Shown here: piece after piece, positions 27,500-34,972 of the stretch
Layout: each line of letters starts with the position of its first letter
How positions within the stretch are numbered: position 1 is the first letter of the stretch
NCBI RefSeq assembly: GCF_023238445.1
Contig: NZ_CP096658.1
Span: 2,976,001 to 3,040,000 of the forward strand
Reading direction: 5' to 3'
Length of the DNA stretch: 64,000 nt
From: Halorussus gelatinilyticus
Lineage (GTDB): Archaea > Halobacteriota > Halobacteria > Halobacteriales > Haladaptataceae
Position numbers and translations under genes: made by a program
Notes under the pieces: generated by a model
Told to the model about the DNA's origin: nothing
The model's input: the letters and a program-made list of their open reading frames with translations, nothing else
Databases searched by the model: none

Positions 27500-28256
27500 G
27501 TGCTCAACCGGCTTCGTCATCCACTCGTCGCGGTTGCCGTCGCGCTGGCATTGATCGTTCCGTGGATCGGGACGTTCGTTTCGTCCGGTGGATACGGAAC
27601 CGTCCACCCGGGCGAGAACATCACGCCGGGCATGGCCGTCCTCGTCGCTGGCTTCGCAATCGTGGGTGCAGCGTTCCTGCTCGCGTGGGCAGCCGAAACC
27701 GCCGAAAAGGACGTCCCACAGGCGTTCGCCATCGCGGTGCTGGCAGTGCTTGCCGTGGCCCCCGAGTACGCCGTCGATGGTGAACAAAGCGCGTTCGACT
27801 GCTGGCTTCAACGCGCTCATCTCCTCGAAGCTCAACCAGTGGACGTTGCTCATCGGCACGCTCGCTATCGTCTACTCCATCTCGGCCGGCGCTATCGGGA
27901 CACTTTCGTTTGATCCGAAACAAGCAGCGGAAATCTGGATCACCGCTGCCCAGAACTTCTTCGAGATTGCTATCTTGGTGAACTTAGAGATCAGTATTCG
28001 TGAGGCTATTGCGTTGCTCGTCCTGTTTGCTACACAGGTTCTTGCCGAGTTTTACGTGATCAAGACTTACGCTGAACCGACCACGACGACGGTCAGTATC
28101 TCTATCCTCTACGCCTACACCGCTATCTACGCCGTCCTCGGTGTCGGATTATTCGTCAAAGGTAACGAGAGCGTTCGTGAACTCTTCCAGCGAAGCACCT
28201 CGAATATTCGGACTGCGATAGGAATTGTTGCGAGCCAGTCAGAACACACGGAGTGA
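27500..28256 (+). pseudogene. Sodium/calcium-exchanger-family antiporter with internal deletion
   Basis: The GTG at 27500 begins an intact N-terminal part (LNRLRHPLVAVAVALALIVP, then the HPGENITPGMAVLVAG helix) up to APEYAVD, ending at 27778. From 27780 a different frame continues with VNKARSTAGFNALISSKLNQ and several C-terminal helices to the stop at 28256. Full-length relatives have about 200 further residues between these points. The gene therefore has a large internal deletion with an out-of-frame joint and should be inactive. Family: cation:proton or Na+/Ca2+ exchanger type. Confidence 0.8.
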
Positions 28257-28381
28257 GAGTAGAACGGTTTCGGAGGCTCTGACGATTACACGTGTCGTTG
28301 TCTCGATATCTTCCTCAGCAATTCCTACGAATCGAATTGGTCCGGTAAAACGGGAAATCGTCGGAAGGAAAGCGAAAGGAG

Positions 28382-28425
28382 TGCTCCGTCAGGGATTCGA
28401 ACCCTGGTCCTTGCCGTGAGAGGGC
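28382..28425 (-). other. 3' part of tRNA-Glu(CTC): putative attachment site
   Basis: Read on the minus strand, the sequence gives an anticodon loop CTCTCAC (anticodon CTC at 28420-28418), the 3' anticodon stem GGCAA and a 4-base variable loop. A perfect T arm CAGGG-TTCGAAT-CCCTG (28406-28390) follows, then ACGGAGC-A, the 3' acceptor strand and discriminator of archaeal tRNA-Glu. The 5' half is missing: pairing in the anticodon stem fails two bases beyond 28425. This is what remains at one end when an element integrates into a tRNA 3' end. The intact tRNA should lie at the element's other end. Confidence 0.75.
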
Positions 28426-28963
28426 GCATCAAGCCTCTTATAAATACTTGATGGCTAGCCCTCGATCCCTTATCCCGCGTCGCCTGTTTTCGTCCGTGTA
28501 GGCGTCTCTAACGGGCCCGGAATTTATATAACACGGTGGAATTGCCGGAAAGGCAATGGAAGTTCAATGGAATTCACCCCGGTCCATGCCCAACGTGGGT
28601 CAAAGAGCGGCAAGGAACTGGGGTCGCGGATTTCTCGATACTTTATATGTGAGCCGGGGGGTCAGCCATTATTTCGATACATCCTATTCCGGATAACCGC
28701 GATTCTTTATAAGGGGTCTCCGAAAGTGGCCGTCCTAAAGACGAACATCGGGATTTACCTGAAGTAAACCTAGACCGCTAACGACTCCTTGCGGGTTCAA
28801 CCATGGTCAGGTAATCTGTCGATCTATCTCTGTGTCGATGATCGATTTCTGCCAATCAACTTCGAGAACTCACCATCGCTCTTCATCTATAAGAAATCGT
28901 GATTTCTGAAATCGCAGTTTCCGAAATCGGAAGTTCAAATTAGGAAGAGATACAACTGGCTGT
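28426..28963. other. Non-coding stretch just inside the putative att site
   Basis: 538 bases, AT-richer, with several TATA-like strings (28523-28531, about 28638, about 28704) and a small inverted repeat ATTGCC-GGAAA-GGCAAT at 28541-28557. I see no credible protein gene. The part nearest the ATPase gene holds repeated GAAATCG words, listed separately. Confidence 0.45.
28892..28932. repeat. Clustered GAAATCG words before the ATPase gene
   Basis: Three GAAATCG words occur about 15 bases apart (near 28893, 28908 and 28923). The first overlaps the inverted repeat GAAATC-GT-GATTTC. The cluster is about 35 bases upstream of the ATPase start and could be an operator. Confidence 0.4.
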
Positions 28964-30346
28964 ATGGCTCAATTCGTTGATCGAGACGTCGAACTCGATC
29001 AACTCACAGACTGCCATGAGTCCGAGACCGCAGATCTGGTCGTGATTTACGGACGGCGTCGTCTCGGGAAGAGTGAGCTCGTTCGTCAGTCTATCGCTGA
29101 CCGGGACGACGCCGTCTACTACCAAGCGGTCGAGTCAACGGCGCAGAACCAGCTCGAACAGTTCGTCGATACCACCACCGCACAGTTCTCCTCATTGCGG
29201 AACGTCCGCCGTGATTGGGAGGCCCTTCTCGAAGCACTCGGTGAGGAAGACGCTATCGTCGTCATCGACGAGTTCCCCTTCCTCATTGAGGAGGACGAGT
29301 CGCTTCCCTCGCGGATTCAACGCGTCTGGGATATGGAGCTCCAAGAAACCGGGATGACGCTCGTTCTCGTCGGCTCCTCGATCAGCGTCATGGAGGACAA
29401 GGTACTCTCCGGAAGCGCACCGCTGTACGGTCGCGGGACGGCGACGATTGACCTCAAGCCCCTCTCCGCAGCTGATGCGCGCCAGTTCTTCCCGGAGTAT
29501 GACCCCGAGACTGCCATCACCGCGTGGTCGATCTACGGCGGCACACCGTACTACCTGCAGACTATCGATCCAGAGCAGTCGCTGGGGACAAACGTTCAGC
29601 AATCGATCCTCTCGGAGCGCGGCCTCTTGTACTCAGAGCCGGAGTTCTTACTCCGGACCGAACTTCGGCAGCCGAACACGTACTTCAGCATTCTCTGCGC
29701 GCTCGCTCACGGGCGTCGGACCCCCAACGAGATCGCGGGCATGGCCGGCGTGGAGTCGGGATCGCTCAGCACGTACCTCCAGAAGCTTCGCCGGCTCCGC
29801 CTCGTCGAACGCCACATTCCCGTGACAGAATCGCCGATGGCCTCTCAGCGCGGCCGATATCGCATCGCCGCGCCGCTGTTCCGGTTTTGGTTCCGGTTCG
29901 TGTACGGGAATCAGGACCAACTTCGGATGCTCGGCGACGACGCCTACGACGAACTCGTTGCGCCCGAACTCGCGGATTACGTGAGTCCGTTGTTCGAACG
30001 CCTCTGCCAGCGAGCGCTCCCGAAACTCATCGACCGCCGATTCCGTGACGTCGGGCAATGGTGGTTCAAAGAACACGAACTAGATGTCCTCGGTCTCGCC
30101 GATGACGGAGTCGTCGCGGGCGAGTGTAAGTTCACCTCCCGGCCCGTTAGTGAAGGCGTTCTCACCGATCTCGAACGCACGACGACGGAGGTGCGCTGGT
30201 CAGGGGAGCCAGCAGACGGGGAGACGCTATACGTCCTGTTCAGCCGCTCCGGCTACACCGACGATCTCGAACACGTCGCTGACAAACGCGATGACGTCCT
30301 CCTCTTCGACCTCTCGGACGTCCTCTCATCACTATCAAATACGTAG
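28964..30346 (+). CDS. Archaeal AAA ATPase with DUF234 domain
   Basis: A 460-residue protein. The N-terminal P-loop is YGRRRLGKSELV (about residues 29-40) and Walker B is AIVVIDEFPFL (about 97-107). A winged-helix segment follows (about 255-300, GRRTPNEIAGMAGVESGSLS). A C-terminal DUF234 nuclease-like domain holds HELDVLGLADDGVVAGECKF, a D-x-E-C-K pattern of PD-(D/E)XK folds. This archaeal STAND-like ATPase family is abundant and linked to mobile elements; substrate unknown. It is near the att site and the integrase. Confidence 0.88.
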   Translation: MAQFVDRDVELDQLTDCHESETADLVVIYGRRRLGKSELVRQSIADRDDAVYYQAVESTAQNQLEQFVDTTTAQFSSLRNVRRDWEALLEALGEEDAIVVIDEFPFLIEEDESLPSRIQRVWDMELQETGMTLVLVGSSISVMEDKVLSGSAPLYGRGTATIDLKPLSAADARQFFPEYDPETAITAWSIYGGTPYYLQTIDPEQSLGTNVQQSILSERGLLYSEPEFLLRTELRQPNTYFSILCALAHGRRTPNEIAGMAGVESGSLSTYLQKLRRLRLVERHIPVTESPMASQRGRYRIAAPLFRFWFRFVYGNQDQLRMLGDDAYDELVAPELADYVSPLFERLCQRALPKLIDRRFRDVGQWWFKEHELDVLGLADDGVVAGECKFTSRPVSEGVLTDLERTTTEVRWSGEPADGETLYVLFSRSGYTDDLEHVADKRDDVLLFDLSDVLSSLSNT

Positions 30347-30370
30347 CAGAGAACTGCGAGCCGCAGCTTA

Positions 30371-31555
30371 CTACTTTCCTTCTATACTCACGTGCACCGC
30401 TGAACAATTCGGAATATGGTCGGAATAGTTCGCTATTGCGGCTCCGCACCAGTCACACGTTTGCTGTTCCCGTAGGGCTGACTCTTTGTCGATTGGTTGT
30501 CGGCAGTGGAGACACCGATCCTTCTCGCGTGGAGTTCGTTGATGACAACGCGGGCATTCGACCGGAGCCGTCGACTCAGGCTCTTCCGCGTCACTGATCT
30601 CCAACCCATGGGCACGAGCGACTTCTCGACCGGTGTCGTCAGCGAAGACGGAAACGTACCGGGAAGCAACGTCACTTCCGCGAGTCCACCCATGATGGTC
30701 CTCGATGTGTGCCTGATTAAGTCCTCGTGAGGCGAGGTGGGAGGCACTCGACTTTCGGAGGTTCGTGAACGTCACCGGTTTACTCACTCCTGCCCGGTCT
30801 GCCGCGTCCTTCACGGCGGTTCGAAGGGCGTTATAGCTGGGTGCTTCTGGCGCGGTCAATTTCGCCCACAGGGGTGCGTCCGGATCAGCACCCGGGTGAT
30901 CGGCGAACCACCGCTGGAGGAAGGGAACGCTCGGAATCAGGGGGACCGTCCGCTGTCCCATCTTTCCTCGGACAGTGATTTGATAGCCGTGTGCGTACTC
31001 CGTCACGTCACCGAGAGTGAGACTGCGAAGCTCCCCAGACCGCGGTCCAGCATCCCATGCCACAGCAATCAGCGCTGCATCACGAGCATTACGCGTCGCC
31101 TCGATCAGAGGAAGTACGTCCTCCTTCCACTGAAGCATATCACTAGGTTCAGGAGCCGGATCATACGTACTCGGAGTGTTTGATGGAATCCAAGCCATCG
31201 ATTCAGGCGGATCGTCGCCGTTTCGGTCGGTAACGCGCCGCCCGAATTGCTTCAGCGCTACTCGGTAGTCCCGGTTAGTCTCGGGGTTATCGTACGTGCG
31301 GTGAATCCATCGAACGATCTCTTTCGCAGCATCCTCGCTTTCGAGCGCATCGACCGGACTTCCAGCGTGCTCGGCCATTCTCACGTTATGGCGGAGTAGC
31401 TTGAGATGCCGTTGATCCCCGACTTGACTCGGAATGAGGAAGAGTCCGTTACTGAACTTTAGCAGAGCCTCCTGATTAGCGTCATCGAGCTCTCGTTCCC
31501 CGTTTCGAATCTTCTCTCGAAGCGTCTCGATCTGGCTGTCGGCGTTTTTCGTCAT
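30371..31555 (-). CDS. Tyrosine recombinase/integrase with C-terminal zinc ribbons
   Basis: A 394-residue site-specific recombinase. The N-terminal core-binding (SAM-like) part covers about 1-150. The catalytic part has the first arginine in DAGPRSGELRSL, the second in TNLRKSSASHL (the usual leading His is Asn), His in DHHGWTRGSD and the nucleophile Tyr in ASRYVSV. After about residue 325 come zinc knuckles CPRCHQRT, CLHC and CDWCGAAI. It is probably the enzyme that integrated this element. It reads toward the tRNA-Glu fragment, with the ATPase gene between. Confidence 0.9.
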   Translation of the reverse strand: MTKNADSQIETLREKIRNGERELDDANQEALLKFSNGLFLIPSQVGDQRHLKLLRHNVRMAEHAGSPVDALESEDAAKEIVRWIHRTYDNPETNRDYRVALKQFGRRVTDRNGDDPPESMAWIPSNTPSTYDPAPEPSDMLQWKEDVLPLIEATRNARDAALIAVAWDAGPRSGELRSLTLGDVTEYAHGYQITVRGKMGQRTVPLIPSVPFLQRWFADHPGADPDAPLWAKLTAPEAPSYNALRTAVKDAADRAGVSKPVTFTNLRKSSASHLASRGLNQAHIEDHHGWTRGSDVASRYVSVFADDTGREVARAHGLEISDAEEPESTAPVECPRCHQRTPREKDRCLHCRQPIDKESALREQQTCDWCGAAIANYSDHIPNCSAVHVSIEGK

Positions 31556-31629
31556 GAACCAAACCGTGGGAGGGTTACACGAGACAGGTGGGCGAATGTT
31601 ATGACATCCCCACCAGACGGGGTATCGTA

Positions 31630-32130
31630 TCAGAAGTTCGTTGGAGGGAGGAGGTCACAGAGGACAGGTGCTTGTTCAAGGAGTGTGTCAAAGAGCCGTT
31701 CAGTACGCCGGTACAATATGTGGTGTTCATCGACAGTGTAGGCAGCCTCCTTATCGTCCGTTCGAGAAATGAAGTCATTGTCGAGAAGCGGAGCGAGAGT
31801 AGCATCCAGCGCACGTCCCGAACGTCCGGACTCAACTTCGAGTGTACGACGAGGAAACCGGGAACGGAAACCACGCATACAGCAGCTCAAAACGTGGACG
31901 CGGCGGTCAATGAACAACTCATTTAGCTCAGAGCGGTGGGTCCGTGTCCAGTAGTCATCAAGTTTGACGTAGATCTTGACGATGGCAGGCAGTTCGTTAA
32001 GACTGCCGTTAGCGGGAACGACCCCGAGGTCGTTGAGCGCGTGAAGGTCGTGCGTGTCGAGAGACTCACCCAGCGGGTGGAGATCTGTCCGAAGCGCCCC
32101 ATAATACCGTGTTATGGGGGCCTCTATCAC
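31630..32130 (-). CDS. Hypothetical protein
   Basis: A 166-residue protein (MIEAPITRYYGALRTDLHPL) with a mixed helical pattern. The middle resembles a winged helix (ALDATLAPLLDNDFISRTDD, then a wing-like VDEHHILYRRTERLFD), so it may be a small DNA-binding protein. It is upstream of the integrase on the same strand, separated by 74 bases. I do not recognise the family; the start could be internal. Confidence 0.5.
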   Translation of the reverse strand: MIEAPITRYYGALRTDLHPLGESLDTHDLHALNDLGVVPANGSLNELPAIVKIYVKLDDYWTRTHRSELNELFIDRRVHVLSCCMRGFRSRFPRRTLEVESGRSGRALDATLAPLLDNDFISRTDDKEAAYTVDEHHILYRRTERLFDTLLEQAPVLCDLLPPTNF

Positions 32131-32192
32131 CGGTTCAAATCTACTCGTTTAGTGGAATATCCCATCATAGGTTCGGAGTTACGGAGGTTTCA

Positions 32193-32420
32193 TGGCGGGA
32201 ATTCAGTCCTTCGCAGTGTGAGATGCGATTGATGCGCTTGAAGACGAAGGCGTCCTATAGGAAATCAGGGAAAGACTGCAATAAGGCCTATCATGCGAAG
32301 GAAATCTTCGATATACTTGACTATCCAAAGGAGCGTATTCAAACTCTTTCACCCAATTGGACATCGCCGACTCCATTAATGAGGTGGATTCCTGGTTTGA
32401 GGACTGCCGGAAGATAGCGA
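32193..32420 (+). pseudogene. Decayed remnant, possibly a Fic-like C-terminus and another gene
   Basis: One frame reads AIDALEDEGVL, then a stop, then EIRERLQ; after a frame change it continues NKAYHAKEIFDILDYPKERI. This resembles the C-terminal wHTH of haloarchaeal Fic proteins. A third frame follows with LDIADSINEVDSWFEDCRKI. Stops and frame changes within about 230 bases show decay. Family is tentative. Confidence 0.35.
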
Positions 32421-32480
32421 ATCGCCTTAACATCATATACCCAGTAGACAAGAAACCAATCGTATGGTATCTAATACTAA

Positions 32481-32490
32481 CCTTTAAATT
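32481..32490 (+). promoter_or_regulatory. TATA box of the tandem zinc-domain gene
   Basis: CCTTTAAATT is centred 29 bases before the ATG at 32515, consistent with a leaderless transcript. Confidence 0.55.
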
Positions 32491-32514
32491 TGACTGGACG
32501 TATCGAGGTTTGCT

Positions 32515-33180
32515 ATGACCGAGCACACCGAGTTGGAGATGGTGGAATCGACTGCATTTGACGAGAATCTTGAAGAGATCATTTACCACTTAGACCTGGA
32601 GCCGAATGCAAAGGAGATACTCGAACTCCTCGATGTGGATGGTCTCGAAGACGTGTGTGCGATGTGTGGCGAACGCGCCGTGTGGTACACGTCCGAGATT
32701 CAAGCGGAAGCTGGGTTCGACTCCGATGAGGGCCGAATCACGCGTTGTTGGTGTGATGAGTGTATCTCGGGACCGTTCATCGAGCTCTGGAAGACGTGGC
32801 CATGGACGCCGGACGAGAAACTCGAAAACTACACTGATCCCATACCCTCAGACAGTCACTGCGTCGACGGCGGACTGGCCACGCAGCAAAACAACCCTGA
32901 AGTCGTCTCTCACCTCGATTTGCAAAACAACTCGTCAGACGTCACTGGAATACTGAAGCAGTACGGCATCGCCTGGGATGAAGCCGTGTGTCACGACTGC
33001 GGACAGCAAGCTGTCTGGTACTATGCAGAGATCTACGATGTCAGTCGCGCATACGATTTCGAGGCCGCTCGTGAGAACGAACTCCTGTGCGATGACTGCA
33101 TCGACCCAGGACTGGTAGACCTCTGGGCTCGCTGGCCGTGGACGCCGGACGGAGACTATGAGAAGGAAACGTGTGAATGA
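32515..33180 (+). CDS. Tandem four-cysteine domain protein
   Basis: 221 residues made of two copies of one domain. Copy 1 (about 47-100) has CAMCGERAVWYTSEI, then CWCDEC and ends FIELWKTWPWTPDE. Copy 2 (about 160-215) has CHDCGQQAVWYYAEI, then LLCDDC and ends LVDLWARWPWTPDG. Each has two CxxC pairs, so each probably binds one zinc. An acidic helix precedes each copy. I do not recognise the family. It has its own TATA box and is flanked by non-coding DNA, so it is expressed alone. Confidence 0.75.
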   Translation: MTEHTELEMVESTAFDENLEEIIYHLDLEPNAKEILELLDVDGLEDVCAMCGERAVWYTSEIQAEAGFDSDEGRITRCWCDECISGPFIELWKTWPWTPDEKLENYTDPIPSDSHCVDGGLATQQNNPEVVSHLDLQNNSSDVTGILKQYGIAWDEAVCHDCGQQAVWYYAEIYDVSRAYDFEAARENELLCDDCIDPGLVDLWARWPWTPDGDYEKETCE

Positions 33181-33442
33181 TATGTAAATAAGAATACCTA
33201 CACTCACAACTAAGCAGTCCAGCCATCGGGAATGATCCGCTCAGCGTCCAAGGTCCCGGCGTTCTATGCAGTAACACATATCCGTACTATCCCGTATGAA
33301 TCGCTGTCGATCAGAAGTAAAGATTCCACCATAGCCAATCGTCGAAGGTGAGTCCAACTTCAAAGTACAAGTGTCAATTACTACTGTTATAATTCCAGCT
33401 CGAAATTTAATGTTACACAATACATAGTGGTAGGAAAGGGGC

Positions 33443-33997
33443 TTAACCGCGGCGTTCACAACCTTTTGGAATTAGTTTTTCGAGCGCAACGATTCCTCCG
33501 TACACGAGGTCAACAATAGTTCCAAGATTCCGCATCATATAATATATCTCTCCCGCCTTACCTCCCCTTGCCTCCGGAACAAAGAATTGTAGCTGCTTCT
33601 TTTCGTCATAGACCACGGTACACTGAGGAGGGTCCTGCGGTTCATCCATCTCCGGATTCCGCACTTTGGGCCGATTCCGTAATTGTTCGCTTTTATCAGC
33701 GAATTTGCCATTATCCCACGACCAGTATGTTTTAGGCTCGAAGTAGAGAATCGGAACCTGATTATGTTGTTGATCAGTAGATTCTTCTAACGCCTCAAGG
33801 TCCTCTTCCGGATTCTTGTTGAACGCCCGTGTCTTTGTCACAGTTCCCGAGGCGACGTATGTAATAGCGTGGTGATTGTCCATTGCTCGAAGCGCAATTA
33901 CGTCACCCTCGCGGACATCTCGCAGTTCATTGCACGTTACTGCTTGGTCTCGGATATCATTTGGGCCACCGTTATCGTCCCATCTTCTGTCTTTCAT
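33443..33997 (-). CDS. Hypothetical protein
   Basis: 184 residues from the ATG at 33997 (a GTG at 34009 is the alternative). The TATA-like TTATAAATA centred near 34034 predicts transcription start at about 34007, supporting the ATG. The protein begins MKDRRWDDNGG and contains VREGDVIALRAMDNHHAITY, a barrel-like core as in nucleotide- or RNA-binding folds, then a long polar middle. No family recognised. Confidence 0.6.
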   Translation of the reverse strand: MKDRRWDDNGGPNDIRDQAVTCNELRDVREGDVIALRAMDNHHAITYVASGTVTKTRAFNKNPEEDLEALEESTDQQHNQVPILYFEPKTYWSWDNGKFADKSEQLRNRPKVRNPEMDEPQDPPQCTVVYDEKKQLQFFVPEARGGKAGEIYYMMRNLGTIVDLVYGGIVALEKLIPKGCERRG

Positions 33998-34009
33998 CTG
34001 TTGAAGCAC

Positions 34010-34972
34010 ACCTTTTATCTCCCACCCGTATTTATAACCTTGGCTTGCTCATGGACTTCATACACTTCCTCAAACGCCGTGACAATGTAGCCTTGAGAAC
34101 CAGGAGTGATTTACTCCGAAGTAACTTCTATAGATACTCTGATAACTACTGACTCTATAGTTACCGGAATAGCTAATATATGTATCTTTGATTGGCACCC
34201 GATTTCGAGATGTGCTTGATCTCAATGGCCAAGCAAGGTAACTCTGTCACTCCCCTTCATACCTAATACAATTATTTATATTAATCAAGTATAAAATAAT
34301 AATACTGGATTTGCTTACGGTAAATTCTCTGCATCATGAGGAATCCATCTCTAGATACACCTCGTAATGATAAACGAGTCGAATGTATCTGATTTAGCGC
34401 CGAGTTGGTGAATAATTTGGCGAAAGAGCAGAAGGAAGTCCGTCCCAGGTACAAGGTACCTGGACACGAACTCCTCGTCGGTCGTACCCACGTATGGTTT
34501 GCGTGGGAATCACGAGGGGTCAGTGGCAGGGACACTGACCCCTGTAGATGACCGTTGCATGCCCTCAGCCGGATGGCCTCATCGGGCCCTTTCCATCGTA
34601 TACTCCGCTTTCGCATAGTCGTTCGACTAGCGGACGTTGGACAGATATACATTCAACTTCCGTTCGCTTAATCGTTGGGATAGCATCCTCTTTTCATGAC
34701 GAACGCTCGGGGAGCGCCGTCGGAAAAGGTTTATACAGCGACTCAACTAGTCTCATGTGAACGATTTCGTTCGTTTGCACACTGATGAGTACGCTGTATC
34801 GGTCACTGTCGGTCAATGGGTTCTGTCTCCCCCTGAGGTGGCTGATACAGCTTGACAGAGACGTACCGGTTCAGAGTGATGTCCGCACTCGAATTGACAG
34901 ATGATTCCCAGGACCGATGGCTAGTTTCACCCTCCTCGTCAGCACCCAGAAACGACCCGAGGCACGATACAC
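34010..34972. other. Long AT-rich gap with a hairpin cluster
   Basis: 963 bases with no convincing gene; short frames on both strands lack coding character. The left half (to 34320) is very AT-rich. The middle holds three close hairpins, listed separately. A TATA-like GTTTATAC at about 34729 points rightward and could drive a small RNA or the nuclease gene. Confidence 0.5.
34445..34542. repeat. Three consecutive hairpins
   Basis: Within 98 bases there are three perfect stems. CCAGGTAC/GTACCTGG (34445-34463) has an 8 bp stem and 3-base loop. CCCACG/CGTGGG (34487-34507) has 6 bp and a 9-base loop. GGGGTCAGTG/CACTGACCCC (34516-34542) has 10 bp and a 7-base loop. The set could be a structured RNA, a transposon end or a recombination site. 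Confidence 0.55.

Noticed and set aside
28567-28767. 66-codon plus-strand frame near the att site
   Set aside because: Basic, aromatic-rich translation with no family match, in a stretch dense in TATA-like strings; more likely non-coding.
34281-34652. Minus-strand frame across the hairpin cluster, considered as a transposase (TnpB) remnant
   Set aside because: No catalytic motif or zinc knuckle is visible, and the hairpins alone do not prove an IS200/IS605 end.
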